Part shown: positions 9,074 to 19,800 of the stretch, piece by piece
Position numbering within the stretch: position 1 is the stretch's first letter
Layout of the letters: each line of letters opens with the position of its first letter
Notes under the pieces: generated by a model
What the model was told of the DNA's origin: nothing
The model's input: the letters and a program-made list of their open reading frames with translations, nothing else
Database searches by the model: none
Assembly (NCBI RefSeq): GCF_001620365.2
Contig: NZ_LQMT02000039.1
Coordinates: 5,567 to 69,566, forward strand
Length of the DNA stretch: 64,000 nucleotides
Origin: Amycolatopsis keratiniphila subsp. keratiniphila
GTDB taxonomy: Bacteria > Actinomycetota > Actinomycetes > Mycobacteriales > Pseudonocardiaceae
Direction: 5' to 3'
Made by a program: the position numbers and the translations under genes

Positions 9074-9091
9074 TTGAGTACGGCTACTCAA
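9074..9091. promoter_or_regulatory. Inverted repeat upstream of the YiaA/B gene
   Basis: TTGAGTA and TACTCAA form a perfect 7-bp inverted repeat separated by CGGC, 35 bp upstream of the ATG at 9039. Its symmetry and spacing are those of a dimeric repressor or activator site. I cannot name the regulator. Confidence 0.45.
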
Positions 9092-9268
9092 AGAAGGGTT
9101 GCGATTCAGAACACATAGGCAAGGGTGCTCCTCACTACCTTCTGTGACTATCCCTACATGCCACAAGAAGTTGAGCGAGTACTGCACCGATACAGCAGCA
9201 CTTCGTTCAGCAACGAGGACTGATAAGACCTCACTTGCCCGTAGTCGCGTTAGTGGAGAACCAAGAAT

Positions 9269-9817
9269 TCAGCGCAGGTCATCAATCGAGGAATCAATAA
9301 GCGAGTGAAACCCCTCCATTCCCTTAAGTTTTTTTGACGCTTCCAGAAACCAAATTGCCCTCCCTGTCAACGATTTGTCAAACAATCCACATGCGGAGAT
9401 CAAGTCAACACACGCAGTTCGCACATCGGGAACATAGTGCGATTCCAATAACTCCACGTACATCGGAAACCCTCGACAAATCTCGCGAAGACACCTGGCA
9501 TGGATTTCGGAAAGGTCATCACCATCACAGTCTTCACCTAGACCAGCAGCTATATCGCTCAATATTCCCACAATAAGATCCAGTGAACACTCGGGTCGAC
9601 CCCAAATCGCGTTCACGAGACATGACGCGAGTGCAACTGACGCCTCGGACAGCTCGGAATCCAGCGGACAAACCTCTTCGATTCGTCGGACAGCAAGCTC
9701 GGCATCCGAGCGAACAGTAGCAGAGTAAAGATCTTCAATCGCGCCCGGCAGAGCTGAACCATTTACATACAGGCCGCGAATAGCCGTCCATTCATAGTAA
9801 CCCAGCGCCAATTTCAT
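9269..9817 (-). CDS. Probable immunity protein for the RHS deaminase toxin
   Basis: 182 residues, largely helical by composition, acidic and with many cysteines; I do not recognise the family. The function is inferred from position. It starts 13 bp after the RHS toxin stop codon, on the same strand, with a ribosome site (AGGTGGAG) that overlaps that stop codon, the normal arrangement for a toxin and its cognate immunity gene. I prefer ATG 9817 over the GTG at 9829 because of that ribosome site. The DNA is clearly AT-richer than its surroundings (47% GC in the 60 bases from 9301), like the adjacent toxin tip, which points to joint horizontal acquisition. Confidence 0.7.
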   Translation of the reverse strand: MKLALGYYEWTAIRGLYVNGSALPGAIEDLYSATVRSDAELAVRRIEEVCPLDSELSEASVALASCLVNAIWGRPECSLDLIVGILSDIAAGLGEDCDGDDLSEIHARCLREICRGFPMYVELLESHYVPDVRTACVDLISACGLFDKSLTGRAIWFLEASKKLKGMEGFHSLIDSSIDDLR

Positions 9818-9829
9818 GACCAACTCCAC

Positions 9830-12800
9830 CTAATCAAATAAGCGCAACAAACTAGTAGCGAAACTTGTCGCGCGATGCGGAAAGGCGCCGCGCCCGAACG
9901 ATGCTTCACATGAAACACAAATATCGACCGGACCTCCAGTTCGAGGCCTACGGGCGGGAGTGAAAACAATCTTCGATGCATCTCCACCAAGTTGGTTGAC
10001 TACACATATTTCAGCACAAACACCTCGGCCGTGTGATCGACCTGCCGCGTACTGGCCGGTTTCCGTGTTGTAGCCAGCAGTCACAGTTGCCGGCCGCTTC
10101 TTCTGCGAAAGGGAAGCCTGTGTCTTCATGTACTCGTCTCGCAGTTGCACCGACTTTTCCATCAGTTCACTACCGGAAAGGCCGGCGCCATCACGCGCTC
10201 CCGTGCCACAGTTATGTACAAGTGCCCGAGCATCATTGCTCGAAATATAGAAGGCGTGAATGTCGTCGATCGTGAGGTCGTAGACGGGCGACACCTGCGT
10301 GAAGTGTCGAATCGCGGTGACGACCGATGCCCGACCATCCGGTGAGTGTAGTTGTTGACCAGGGACCAGGTCACCGATCGCTACCCAATCATTGGCTTCC
10401 TCCACCCACACGAGATGCCAGTCCGTCGCCACGATGGTGCCCAGAGCACCACTGGACTCGACTGTGATCTCGGTTCGCTCGTCCTCGTCGTAGTGCACGA
10501 TGGTGCCGACGACGCGGCGCCCCTCCAGGCCGCCGGTCTCCGGGTCTGTCGTCTGTACTTCGTCGCCGACCTGCACCTGTTCGATCGGCTTCGTCGTGCC
10601 GTCCGACATCAAAACCTGGGTACCGGGGACGAAGCTGTTGCAAGCCGAACTGCTCGCGGCACCGCCCATGGCCGCGGCCGCAGCACCGACGACGCCTTCA
10701 CCTTCGCTGACGGCGACCACCACTTGGACCGCGTTCGCCGCCATCTCGGCGTCGGCGAGGATGCGCTCAGTGTCGGCGATGACCTTTTGGGCCTTCTCCA
10801 CCTCACGACCGAAGGTCGCTAGAGCCCGCGCACCCTTCCAGAAGCTCGCGACGATTTCGCCGACCTTCAGGATCTTGCCCCAGGGGATGAAGTTGAGGAG
10901 GGTACTGATGCACGAGCCGACTGAGCCCTCGATGCAGCCCATGATGTCGTCCCAGCCGATGAGACTCTTGATCAGCTCACCGGCCGCGTCTATGAAGACG
11001 TCCCATTTGGACTTCTTCACGACGGCTTGCGCTTCTTTATAGGACTTTTCGTTGTAGCCCCGTTTGGCCTTCTCACGCTGCTCGGCCGCGTAGCGCTGCC
11101 CCTGCGGGGACGACGGTGAGCTGGCCATAACGGTGCAACTACCCGTGCACTTGGCCGCTTGCTCGGTGCCTTCGCGACAGAACAGACCGTCCTCGCCCAT
11201 GTGGAAGCAGGCCGACATGCCGGACGGGTCCGTCATGGTCACCGGCGAGTTGTTCGCGTAGGAGTACGGGTTCCACAGCTGCGGCACTGCCGGGTCCAGC
11301 ACCGGGTCGGTCTTGGTGAACCGTCCGATCGCCGGGTCGTACTCGCGTGCACCCAGATGGGTCAAGCCGGTCGCGTCCTGATAGCCACCGACGAAACCGT
11401 GCTTGTCCGGCCAGGTGGACGGGGCCGGACCACGTGGATTGCCGAACGGATCCATGTAGCGCTGAGTGGGTGTGAGCGTCCCCGCGGTGATGGCCAGGCC
11501 GTTCGTTCCGTGAAGATCACCGAGCATCCACTTGAGGGCGGAGCCACCGACTCGCACCGCGACCTGGACTCCGCCGTGCTGATAGAAACGGGTCGCGGTA
11601 ACACCGGTCGTGCCGGTGGTGACGACCAGCTCGAGATCGCCGATCGACAACGTGGTGCCGGTCGGAGCGCGGGTGACGAGCCGGTTGCCGTCGGCGTCGT
11701 ACAGGTACTTGCTCTCCCCCGTCGGCGACGTGACACCGGCGGTTCGTCCCTCGTGGTCGTAGCTGAAGGTCTGGGTGTCACCGCCGACGTTCCGCGTCAG
11801 CATCGAACCGGCTTCGTCGTAGGTGTAGCCGCTCGTCGAAGTTCCGTTGGGGCCGCTCGTGTCCACCTTCTGCAGGGCGTGCGGCTTGACCGCGCTCGGC
11901 CCGGCCGCCGGATAGGTGGAGGTGCTGGTCACGTCACCGGTCGGCTTGTGGTCGACCTCCTTCGTGCGGTTCCCCGTCTTGTCGAAGGAGTACGACTTCC
12001 AGTACGGCGCGGCGCCACCGAGCGCGGACGCCGACTTGGCCGTCGCGCAGTCTCCCGACGACGGAGTCCAGGCCTCGGTCAGCCGCCGCTGGTAGTCGTA
12101 CTCGAAACACTGGGTGTCGGCCGGAGCACCAGAAGGGGTGTCGGAGATCTTCGTGACGTTGCCCGCCGGGTCGTAACCGTAGGTCCGGTTGGTCAGCTGC
12201 GATCCGACCTGCGTCGCCCGGTTGACGGTGGTCGTCTGCGGACGCCGGGTGATCTCGTCGTAGGTCTGGGTCACGCCGACGTTCGCGGTCGACTTCTCCC
12301 CGTCGAACTGCATGCGGGACATCTCGTTGAAGGAGGTGTAGTCCGTCTTCGAGACCAGGTTCGTGGTGGTGCCCAAGGCGTCGATCGCGTACGTCGTCGA
12401 CGGCAGTCCGAGCTCGTTGTAGGTGTGCCGGACGTGTTCGAGCGGCAGGTTTCCGGCCTTCGGGCTCACTGTGGACGCGACAGCGCCCGTGGCCGTGTAG
12501 GCGGTACTGAATTCGTAGGTCCCGGCCAAACCCTTCTCGACGGCGGGAACATCGACCGCCTTCTTGGTCGGCCTGCCGTACTTGTCATACGCCATCACCC
12601 GGGTGGTGTACGCGTCCGCGCCCACCCACCGGGTCGACGAAGCGGGCAGGCCGATCCCGTTGGGAACCGTGTCGTAGTTCCAGCTCGCCAATTTGGTGCC
12701 GGTGGCCGAGTCCGCGTTGACCTGGGTCTTACGCCCGAGTTTGTCGTAGGTATAGGCGACGGTCTTACCGCGGGAATCGGTGGTCGACGTCAGCTGCCCG

Positions 12801-15800
12801 CCGTCGTCGTAGGTGTAGGTCGACTTTCCCGCGTCGGGGTCGGACTGCCAGATCTTCCGGCCGCGCAGGTCGTAGCCCGTCGACCAGACGTTGCCGGCGG
12901 GGTCGGTCATCGACGTCATGGCGCCGGCGGCGTTGTAGGTGTAGCTCGTGACATCGGCCGGGTTGGCCGCTCCCGGTGTGTAGCCGTCCGTGTGAAGCAA
13001 TCGCTGGACCGTCTGCCCGTGTACATCGGTCACCACGGTCTGCGGCGACGCGCCCCGCGGCGGGATGGTCGTAACCCGGTCACCGCCGTAGATCGTCGAG
13101 GTCTGCCACTGCTTGACGCCCTTCGACATCAGGATCGACGCCGTCGCGCGGGCACGGCTGTCGTACTCCGTCACGGTCTGGTTCAGCACGGTGTTGTCCG
13201 CGACGGTCACCAGCTTCGGCACGGGCCCGGAAGCGTCGTTGAAGTAGCCGTTGTTCGACTTGAACGGGAGACCGCGTGAGTCGTAGACGGTGTCGCTGAT
13301 GATCCGGCCGCCGCCGGACGCCGCGGACTGCGCTTGCCTCGTCCGTCCGAGACCGTCGTAGATCGCGTATGACGTCGTGTACAGGCCGTTGTCCTGTAAG
13401 GCTTTCGTCGCCACCGTCGTGGGGACAGCGGTCGGTGATGTCGACGCGTCGGTGTATTCGAAGGTCGCCGTCGCCTTGTCACCATCGAGCTTGCTACGCC
13501 CGGGATTCCAGACCGCTGTCTTGCGCCCCAAGGCGTCGTAGGTGATGTCGGTGCGGACCTTGTTCACATCGACCGAGAAGACCGGGTTCCCGCGCGCAGG
13601 TTCCTTGGTGGTCGTCGAGACCCAGCCGAGTGGGTTCGTCACGGCGACTTCGGCGACCTGTCCTCCGGCGCTGTGCGTGTACGCGGTCTTCGTCACCGCT
13701 CCCGCCACGTCGGTCGACAGCGTCTCACGGCCGTAGGCGTCGTACTCGTTCGTCGCGGTCGTCACGAACTTCTTGCCCGTGGCGTCCCAAGCGCTCAGCG
13801 TTTCGGTACGCGTGATGTCGCCCGCCGCCGGCGGAGAACCGAACGCCTGCTTGTCGTAGGAGACCTTGACGTTGGTGATGACCGTGGACGCCGTCGCCGT
13901 GCCGGAACAGAGCCCGGCGAACATCACGACTTCGCTGGACTTGTCGAACATCCCCGTAGCGGTGTTCGGGAGGTAGGTCGTCTTGGTGCAGGTGTCGTCC
14001 GTGGTGACGCCGGTGTCGCCGAGGTCCTCTTGCTCGATGACGAGTCCGTTGTCGTTGAACTTCTTGTTCACCTGGTTACGGCGGTAGGTCTTGCCGTCGG
14101 AGAGCAGCGTGCGGCCGCGCACGGCCGCGGTGTCCACTGAATGTGCTTTGAGCAGGCCGTCCGCGCTGGTTGCCGTCGGACCGCGTACCCAGGGGTCGTT
14201 GATGGCCGCGTTGTCCACGGTCGTCGTACCCGGCAGATAGGTCCTGGACTCGCGGAGGAACCCCTGCAAGGGATCCTGATCGACGATCGTTCCCTTTTCC
14301 GAATCCTCGACGGAGACCGAACGTTTGCCGCCGTTCGGCAAGTGGTCGCCGTCCATCCCCCGCAGATACAGCGACTCCGTCACCGTCTGGGTGGCGGACG
14401 GGTGGCCGATGGACGTCCGCACGACGCCGTAGCCACGCCATTGGCTCCAGGTCTTCCGCTCCTTCGGCGTGAACTGACCCTCGTCGTAGTGCCAGGCCGC
14501 GCCGCCGAGGTAGTCGTAGTGGGTCTTGACCGCGACTCCGCCTGCGGTCAGGTCTTCTTCGGAGATGTCCGTGACGACGTACTTGTGGAACCAGTCGAGG
14601 ACCGGGTCCTTCGCCGACGGCGGGCTCCAGAAGGACGCGTAACACCGCATCGTGTCGGTCTCGGGCGACGCGGGCATGCGCGTCCCAGCGACACAGTCAG
14701 GGCCGGAGTAGGCGACACCGATCCGCCCACCGGTCTCGGTCCTGATCTCGTTGATCCGGTAGCGGGTGATCGGGGAGTACTGGTCGTTGGCCGTGTCGAC
14801 CCGGTTGGCGAACATGAACCCGCCGAACGTGGTGGCGGGGCGGGTGATGCTCCCGACCCCACCCTTCCCGGTGTGGGTCACCGAGGAGAGCCACAGCGCG
14901 GACGGGGAGGCGTCACCCGTGCCGGGGAAAGTGTGGGCCAGATTCCAGACGTCGACGTCGGTCTGCGTACCGGCGTTGTTGTACTGCGTCCGGACCGTGG
15001 TCAGCCGTTTACGGGTGAAGAAGGCAGGTGAACCGTAGTCACACGGTTTGTCCTTGGCGCAGATCTGTTCGGAGGGGACGTCCGGCCAGGACGAGGCTGT
15101 CGTGGAGTTCAGTTGCTCAGGAGCGCAGGTCACCGCTCCGGACGGGAGGCAGCGCTCCGCGGTTTCGAAGACGACCTGATTCGTGGGTGCGGAGCCGTAG
15201 ACACTGCCGTCCTTCAGCCGCAGGCCGTACTCGATCCGCAGGGGATACCCACCCGCCGTGTACTCGGTTCCGGCGGTCGTGACGTTCTGGTTGAGGCCGT
15301 AGTAGTTGATCTCCGGCTGGTAGTAGTACGTGCTGGCGTTCCCGTGGGGATCCACCACGTAGTCGAGGTTCCAGCGCCAAGGTTGCCGGCAAGACGAGCC
15401 GGCGAAGTTGTTCGGCTTGTAGCAGGCCTCGCCGTCGTTGTTGCCGAAAACCGGGACCGTCCAGGTGGACTGGGTCTCGGGTTTGCCGGCGGACCACCCT
15501 GGCGGGCGGTTGAGTCCCAAGAAGTACTGGGTTCCGTCGCCGGTGGTGACCTTCCAGTGCTGGCCGTCCTGGGCGTTGTTGGCGGCACCACCGAGCAGCT
15601 CGATCTTGGAACCGTCGTCGTTCTTCGGCCGCCACTGATTCGTCCCGGCGAGTTTGATCAGTTCCGTCGACTTGCCGCCGAGGACGAGGGTCGCGTTGTC
15701 GATCCCCCAGCACTGGTCACCGGTCTTGGTCTGTCCGTTGTTGCCGCCGAGGTCCTCACTGCACGGCAGGTAGTTGCGGACGACGTAACCGCCCGGGGTG

Positions 15801-16756
15801 AAATCCCACCCGTCACCGACCCAGGACGCCTGGTTGTTCGTCGCGGAGGTCAACCCGTCGACGCCACTGGACGAGTACGAGAGCGCGAGGCTCGGCACCG
15901 CGCCACTCGGAGCGGCAGGGACCGCGAACGGGTAGTTGTAGGAGAAGCTTCCGGAGGACCCACCGCTGGACCACGATCCGGCAGCGGACAACGGCTGGGC
16001 CGACACGTTTCCGGCGGAGCCGCTCGTCGCGGCCGTCACCGCGAAGACCCGTGGCGCCGTGCCGGCGAACGCGACATCCGCCGAGACCTGCCGTGTCTTG
16101 CCGTTGTTCACCGTTCCGGGCACCGGCGTCTTGGTCCGGCACTCGGCTTTGGCCGGCGTCACCAACGCACAGCCAGGCAGTTCCACCAACTGCAGCCGAT
16201 CGGCCCAGCCGCCGCCGTAGGCACTCCCGAACGCCTGGTAATCCACCGCGACGTTCACCGGGTCGGCGCCCACACCCGTGTCGGTCACGGAAAGCACCAC
16301 GCCGCGAAGCCCGAGCGCTTCGCTTGTCTTCTGGTCCGCGACGCGTACTCGGACCTTCGGGACGGGCCCCGCCTTCCTGGCGGCGGTGTCCTTCGCCCGA
16401 GCCCAGCCGACCTTGACCGGGGTACCGCTCACGGCGTCCTGGACTCCGAGCCCCTGCGGCTGACGACCGTTGCGTGCGCCGGCCCGCAGTTCGACCTCGG
16501 CTTCCGCCGCTCCCGGCCAAACCGGCGGAGTCACCTTCGCATCGGGCAACACCGGTGGCGGGGACGGCGGAGCGACGAGCGGGGTGACCGGGACGCTCTG
16601 GTCCTTCTGGCCGGGCCCGAGCGACCAGCCCGGCGCGTTCCCCTTGTTCTCGAGTGCGATGGCAGCGCCACCGGACGCGAGCATGATCGCGGTCACCGCC
16701 AACGAGGTGACGCGGGAGAACCGGCCGATGCGGGTCCAGCGAGTTTCTTTACGCAT
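9830..16756 (-). CDS. Secreted RHS/SpvB polymorphic toxin with Hint protease and deaminase-like tip
   Basis: 2308 residues. There is an N-terminal Sec-type signal (about 1-35). A SpvB-like entry region (about 260-340, FSYNYPFAVPAAPSG) is followed by many YD/RHS repeats (about 1030-1760), and then the RHS core ending GREYDP-like (AREYDPAIGRFTKTDP) around 1800-1845. A helical linker with hydrophobic stretches (1845-2038) comes next. A Hint domain runs from C2039 to N2182 with the TDWH block and a terminal HNC. The last 125 residues form the toxin: CAE (C2247-E2249) and CVSC (C2280, C2283) are the zinc and catalytic motifs of the cytidine-deaminase superfamily, closest in style to YwqJ-type toxin deaminases. 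The Hint domain probably releases the tip by self-cleavage. A cognate immunity gene follows. Confidence 0.88.
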   Translation of the reverse strand: MRKETRWTRIGRFSRVTSLAVTAIMLASGGAAIALENKGNAPGWSLGPGQKDQSVPVTPLVAPPSPPPVLPDAKVTPPVWPGAAEAEVELRAGARNGRQPQGLGVQDAVSGTPVKVGWARAKDTAARKAGPVPKVRVRVADQKTSEALGLRGVVLSVTDTGVGADPVNVAVDYQAFGSAYGGGWADRLQLVELPGCALVTPAKAECRTKTPVPGTVNNGKTRQVSADVAFAGTAPRVFAVTAATSGSAGNVSAQPLSAAGSWSSGGSSGSFSYNYPFAVPAAPSGAVPSLALSYSSSGVDGLTSATNNQASWVGDGWDFTPGGYVVRNYLPCSEDLGGNNGQTKTGDQCWGIDNATLVLGGKSTELIKLAGTNQWRPKNDDGSKIELLGGAANNAQDGQHWKVTTGDGTQYFLGLNRPPGWSAGKPETQSTWTVPVFGNNDGEACYKPNNFAGSSCRQPWRWNLDYVVDPHGNASTYYYQPEINYYGLNQNVTTAGTEYTAGGYPLRIEYGLRLKDGSVYGSAPTNQVVFETAERCLPSGAVTCAPEQLNSTTASSWPDVPSEQICAKDKPCDYGSPAFFTRKRLTTVRTQYNNAGTQTDVDVWNLAHTFPGTGDASPSALWLSSVTHTGKGGVGSITRPATTFGGFMFANRVDTANDQYSPITRYRINEIRTETGGRIGVAYSGPDCVAGTRMPASPETDTMRCYASFWSPPSAKDPVLDWFHKYVVTDISEEDLTAGGVAVKTHYDYLGGAAWHYDEGQFTPKERKTWSQWRGYGVVRTSIGHPSATQTVTESLYLRGMDGDHLPNGGKRSVSVEDSEKGTIVDQDPLQGFLRESRTYLPGTTTVDNAAINDPWVRGPTATSADGLLKAHSVDTAAVRGRTLLSDGKTYRRNQVNKKFNDNGLVIEQEDLGDTGVTTDDTCTKTTYLPNTATGMFDKSSEVVMFAGLCSGTATASTVITNVKVSYDKQAFGSPPAAGDITRTETLSAWDATGKKFVTTATNEYDAYGRETLSTDVAGAVTKTAYTHSAGGQVAEVAVTNPLGWVSTTTKEPARGNPVFSVDVNKVRTDITYDALGRKTAVWNPGRSKLDGDKATATFEYTDASTSPTAVPTTVATKALQDNGLYTTSYAIYDGLGRTRQAQSAASGGGRIISDTVYDSRGLPFKSNNGYFNDASGPVPKLVTVADNTVLNQTVTEYDSRARATASILMSKGVKQWQTSTIYGGDRVTTIPPRGASPQTVVTDVHGQTVQRLLHTDGYTPGAANPADVTSYTYNAAGAMTSMTDPAGNVWSTGYDLRGRKIWQSDPDAGKSTYTYDDGGQLTSTTDSRGKTVAYTYDKLGRKTQVNADSATGTKLASWNYDTVPNGIGLPASSTRWVGADAYTTRVMAYDKYGRPTKKAVDVPAVEKGLAGTYEFSTAYTATGAVASTVSPKAGNLPLEHVRHTYNELGLPSTTYAIDALGTTTNLVSKTDYTSFNEMSRMQFDGEKSTANVGVTQTYDEITRRPQTTTVNRATQVGSQLTNRTYGYDPAGNVTKISDTPSGAPADTQCFEYDYQRRLTEAWTPSSGDCATAKSASALGGAAPYWKSYSFDKTGNRTKEVDHKPTGDVTSTSTYPAAGPSAVKPHALQKVDTSGPNGTSTSGYTYDEAGSMLTRNVGGDTQTFSYDHEGRTAGVTSPTGESKYLYDADGNRLVTRAPTGTTLSIGDLELVVTTGTTGVTATRFYQHGGVQVAVRVGGSALKWMLGDLHGTNGLAITAGTLTPTQRYMDPFGNPRGPAPSTWPDKHGFVGGYQDATGLTHLGAREYDPAIGRFTKTDPVLDPAVPQLWNPYSYANNSPVTMTDPSGMSACFHMGEDGLFCREGTEQAAKCTGSCTVMASSPSSPQGQRYAAEQREKAKRGYNEKSYKEAQAVVKKSKWDVFIDAAGELIKSLIGWDDIMGCIEGSVGSCISTLLNFIPWGKILKVGEIVASFWKGARALATFGREVEKAQKVIADTERILADAEMAANAVQVVVAVSEGEGVVGAAAAAMGGAASSSACNSFVPGTQVLMSDGTTKPIEQVQVGDEVQTTDPETGGLEGRRVVGTIVHYDEDERTEITVESSGALGTIVATDWHLVWVEEANDWVAIGDLVPGQQLHSPDGRASVVTAIRHFTQVSPVYDLTIDDIHAFYISSNDARALVHNCGTGARDGAGLSGSELMEKSVQLRDEYMKTQASLSQKKRPATVTAGYNTETGQYAAGRSHGRGVCAEICVVNQLGGDASKIVFTPARRPRTGGPVDICVSCEASFGRGAFPHRATSFATSLLRLFD
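9833..10210 (-). other. Toxin tip domain (deaminase-like) inside the RHS gene
   Basis: This is the part of the RHS gene after the Hint terminal HN (codon 2183 at 10210). It contains the C/H-A-E motif and the C-x2-C motif about 31 residues later. The base composition drops visibly from this junction onward through the immunity gene, marking the exchangeable cassette of a polymorphic toxin. The target (free nucleotide, DNA, RNA or protein) cannot be told from the sequence. Confidence 0.75.
10211..10642 (-). other. Hint (HintN) autoprocessing domain inside the RHS gene
   Basis: Residues 2039-2182 of the RHS protein. It begins CNSFVPGTQVLMSDG (the catalytic cysteine and block A), has TDWH (block B) and GDLVPGQQL, and ends in SNDARALVHN before C2183. 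In RHS toxins such domains cleave at the terminal asparagine to free the C-terminal toxin. It is not treated as an intein because the downstream part is a separate toxin rather than a continuation of a host protein. Confidence 0.8.
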
Positions 16757-16807
16757 GACGAAGCCTGCCCAGGGTTCGGATGGAGCGTCTGCCTAGCCGG
16801 AGAGAAG

Positions 16808-19800
16808 TCAGGGGTGGTCGAGGATCATGTCCGCGGCGATCCGCTGCGCGTCCAGCACGCCGGTGTAGACGCGAACGCCGCGGACATCGCCGTACCAGTA
16901 ATCGGACTTGAGGCCGGTCCACACACCTCGGCCGATGAACAAGCTCGCGATATCACTGTTGCCACTCCAGCCTGCGACACCGGCCTGGCATACGGGCTGG
17001 AACTGCCTCTCGTCGGTCTCCGCGTAGAGGCACGCGACATCGGAGACCGCATCGTAGGTTCCGGTCAAATGCGTCCAGGTGTTCTCGTCGATGCTTTCCG
17101 ACGTGACGTCGACGGCTGGAGTCGGCTGCCCGTCTACGGCAGACGGCGAACTCGTCAACCAGCTCCACTTCCCGAACCAGTTGCCGGCCGCGTCCTTGGA
17201 CGGCCTGTATCCCAGGAGGAAGGGCGAGAACTTCGGGTCGTTCAGCCCGACAGCAGCTCGGGTGGCGTCGTCCCCGCCCACGCTGTTCGAAGGACTGCGG
17301 AGCTTGGCGTCTTGGACGTCCTCCGGAGACCACTTGTGCCTCACCCAGGCTTCCACGGTGAAACTCCGGTCGGCGCGAAGCGCGGGCGGACGGGGGCTCT
17401 CGATCTCCCCACTCCAGGACTTGTCGAACTTCGCGACGTTGACGCCGTTGTCGTTCACCATGGCGGCACCGCCCGAGACGACACCGGCCGCGCCGGTGAC
17501 GCCGTCGATGGTGCTGCCGTCGAGCTGGTAGTTCGCCCGTAGCACAGCGGTGTTGGCGAGGCCGGCGGCCTCGGCGGCGGGCAGCGCGCGATCCCAGACC
17601 TGGACCTGGTCGATACTGCCCCTGAAGGGGGTCGACGGCATACCGTTCCACCGCGCCCGCCCGACGGCGAACCCACCTGTCGCCGTCCAGGTGGTCCCCG
17701 CGGGAACGGCGGTCTGCCCTTCGAGGACGCCGTTCACATAGATCAGCACTTTGGCGGTGGACGCGTCGTAAACACCGGTCAAATGCGTCCAGACGCCTAC
17801 TTGCGGGACGCTGGTGGGAATCGCCCACCGGTATCCGTCTCCATCGACGTCCTCGGCGGGAAGACCGATGATCCATCGGTTCACGTCTTTGGAGTAACCC
17901 ATTTGGAAACCGCTGGAACGGACGCCGTCTTGGCCGGCCACAGCGTAAGAGTCGTTGGTATCGGCCAGCTTCGCCCACGCCGAAACGGTGAAGCTCTGTG
18001 CGGTGTCGATGACCGGCGTCTTCGTCTGCCCATATCCGGTTCCGGCGCCGACGAAAGCCTGTCCGGACGATTGCCCGACCTTGCTTTCGGTCGCGGACTG
18101 CCCGGCGGAGTCGCTGTAGCCGGTCGCGAATCCCGAACCTGGAGCGAAAGTGAGTGCACCGTCGTTTCCGGTCGCGTCCACCGTGTTGCTCTCGAGCGCG
18201 TACTCACGAATGGCCGAAAGACCGGTCGGAACGCCGTTGTTGCCGTGCAGCGTAGCGACTTCTGTCGCGGTCAACGCTCGGTCGAAGACCGCGGTCTCAT
18301 CGATCTTCCCGGAGTACAGGTAGGTCCGTACCCCACCGGACTTCCCGCCGCCCACGACCAACGGCCCCGCTCCGCCCACGCCAGTGGTTGAAACCGTGGC
18401 TTGTGGCTGTCCATTGACATAGAGCGTCGCCGTTTTCGCGGCAGCGTCGTACACACCGGTCAGATGTGTCCACGTTCCTTCAGCGGCGGCAGCCGTGGAG
18501 AAGGCCGAACCCTGTGCCGAGTCGGCGATGCTGAACGCCCATTTCCCGGATTCGTGATAGTGCAAGGCGAAACCGCTGCTTTGAGCCCCGTCCTGGGACA
18601 GCACGACTCGCCTGCTGGTAAGCCCGGTCGGATTCACCCACGCGGAAACAGAGAAGGACTTCGTCGTGTCCAGCACTCGTGCACCGGTCGCGAAGTAGTC
18701 GCCTGCCTGGCCCGACAGAACCGCGCCTTCTCCGATCTTCCCCTCGGCGAACGTTCCCTTGCCTTCACCGACGTACCGCAGACCGGTCGCTTGAGAAGCA
18801 CCGTTTCCTTCGAACTGCCATGACGCGAGAGGAGCCGTCACGTCCCGGACACTGAAGTTGTAGTCGGTCCTGGTCGACGGTGTCTTCGCGCGGTTGCACG
18901 ACCAGACGCTGAGGACATGCGTGCCCTTGGTCGGCGGTGCGATGGCGACGGTGGCAGGTCCGCTGTACGCGGCGGGCTTCACGGTTCCGGGCTCAGTGTC
19001 GTTGCAGGTGGGGGGTGCGGTGTTGTCGAGCTTCCACACGTAGCTTCCGACCGAAGTCGGAGTGTTCGCCACCGTGAAGGTGAAGTCACCAGCTCTGCCC
19101 GGACCACCGCCGAAGGTGCCGCTCGGATACGTCTGGGACGACACCGACGGCGCGGCCGGAGCGGACAGCTGCACTTCGACCTCACACGCGGCGGACCAGC
19201 TGGTCTCGCGGCCATCGGTGACGTGTGCGTCGTATGAGTACAACCCGTCCGCGTTCATCGACTCGGTGGACAGAGTGGCCTGAGCGTTGCGATTGGCGAC
19301 ATTCGAGTCGCTCAAGACGTTGTCGACGCCTGCCTGACGACCGTCCCACGCGTAGTTCCCGGTACTCACCCAGCCCTTGTAGACGCGAAAACCCGCGTAG
19401 AGCATGCCACCGTCCGGGTCCCGGACATTTGCTTTGACCACATAGCCGGTGCTTGTCCGCCCGAGGACAGGGCGGCTGCGCGGCATGCCCGGAATGTATG
19501 GGGCGCAGGGATAGGTGGCCGTCCCGTTGACGATGGCGAGATTGAACGGCGCGTTCGGGCGCGAGTTGTACGTGACCGTGAACCCGACCTGGGCCGAGTA
19601 CCTCTTCCAAGTGTTCTGGTCGTTCTCGCTGGGCGAGATGATGCCGAAAGTGAAGGTCGCCCCTCCTCCTTCCACCAGGCCCTTGATCGTCGTGGTGATG
19701 TTGAATCCGACGTTGGTCGGGCAGCCGCTCACGGTCGCGAAGCCTGCCCCCAGGGCGGGGCCGCTCCCGAACGTCAGCCCTGGACCGATCGGGTTCGTCA

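Noticed and set aside
10211-10642. Intein in the RHS protein
   Set aside because: The Hint segment is followed by an independent toxin tip rather than a resumed host domain; there is no homing endonuclease.
11159-17542. Two long plus-strand open frames (706 and 809 residues) across the RHS gene
   Set aside because: Antisense shadows; RHS repeats and Hint motifs are plainly on the minus strand.
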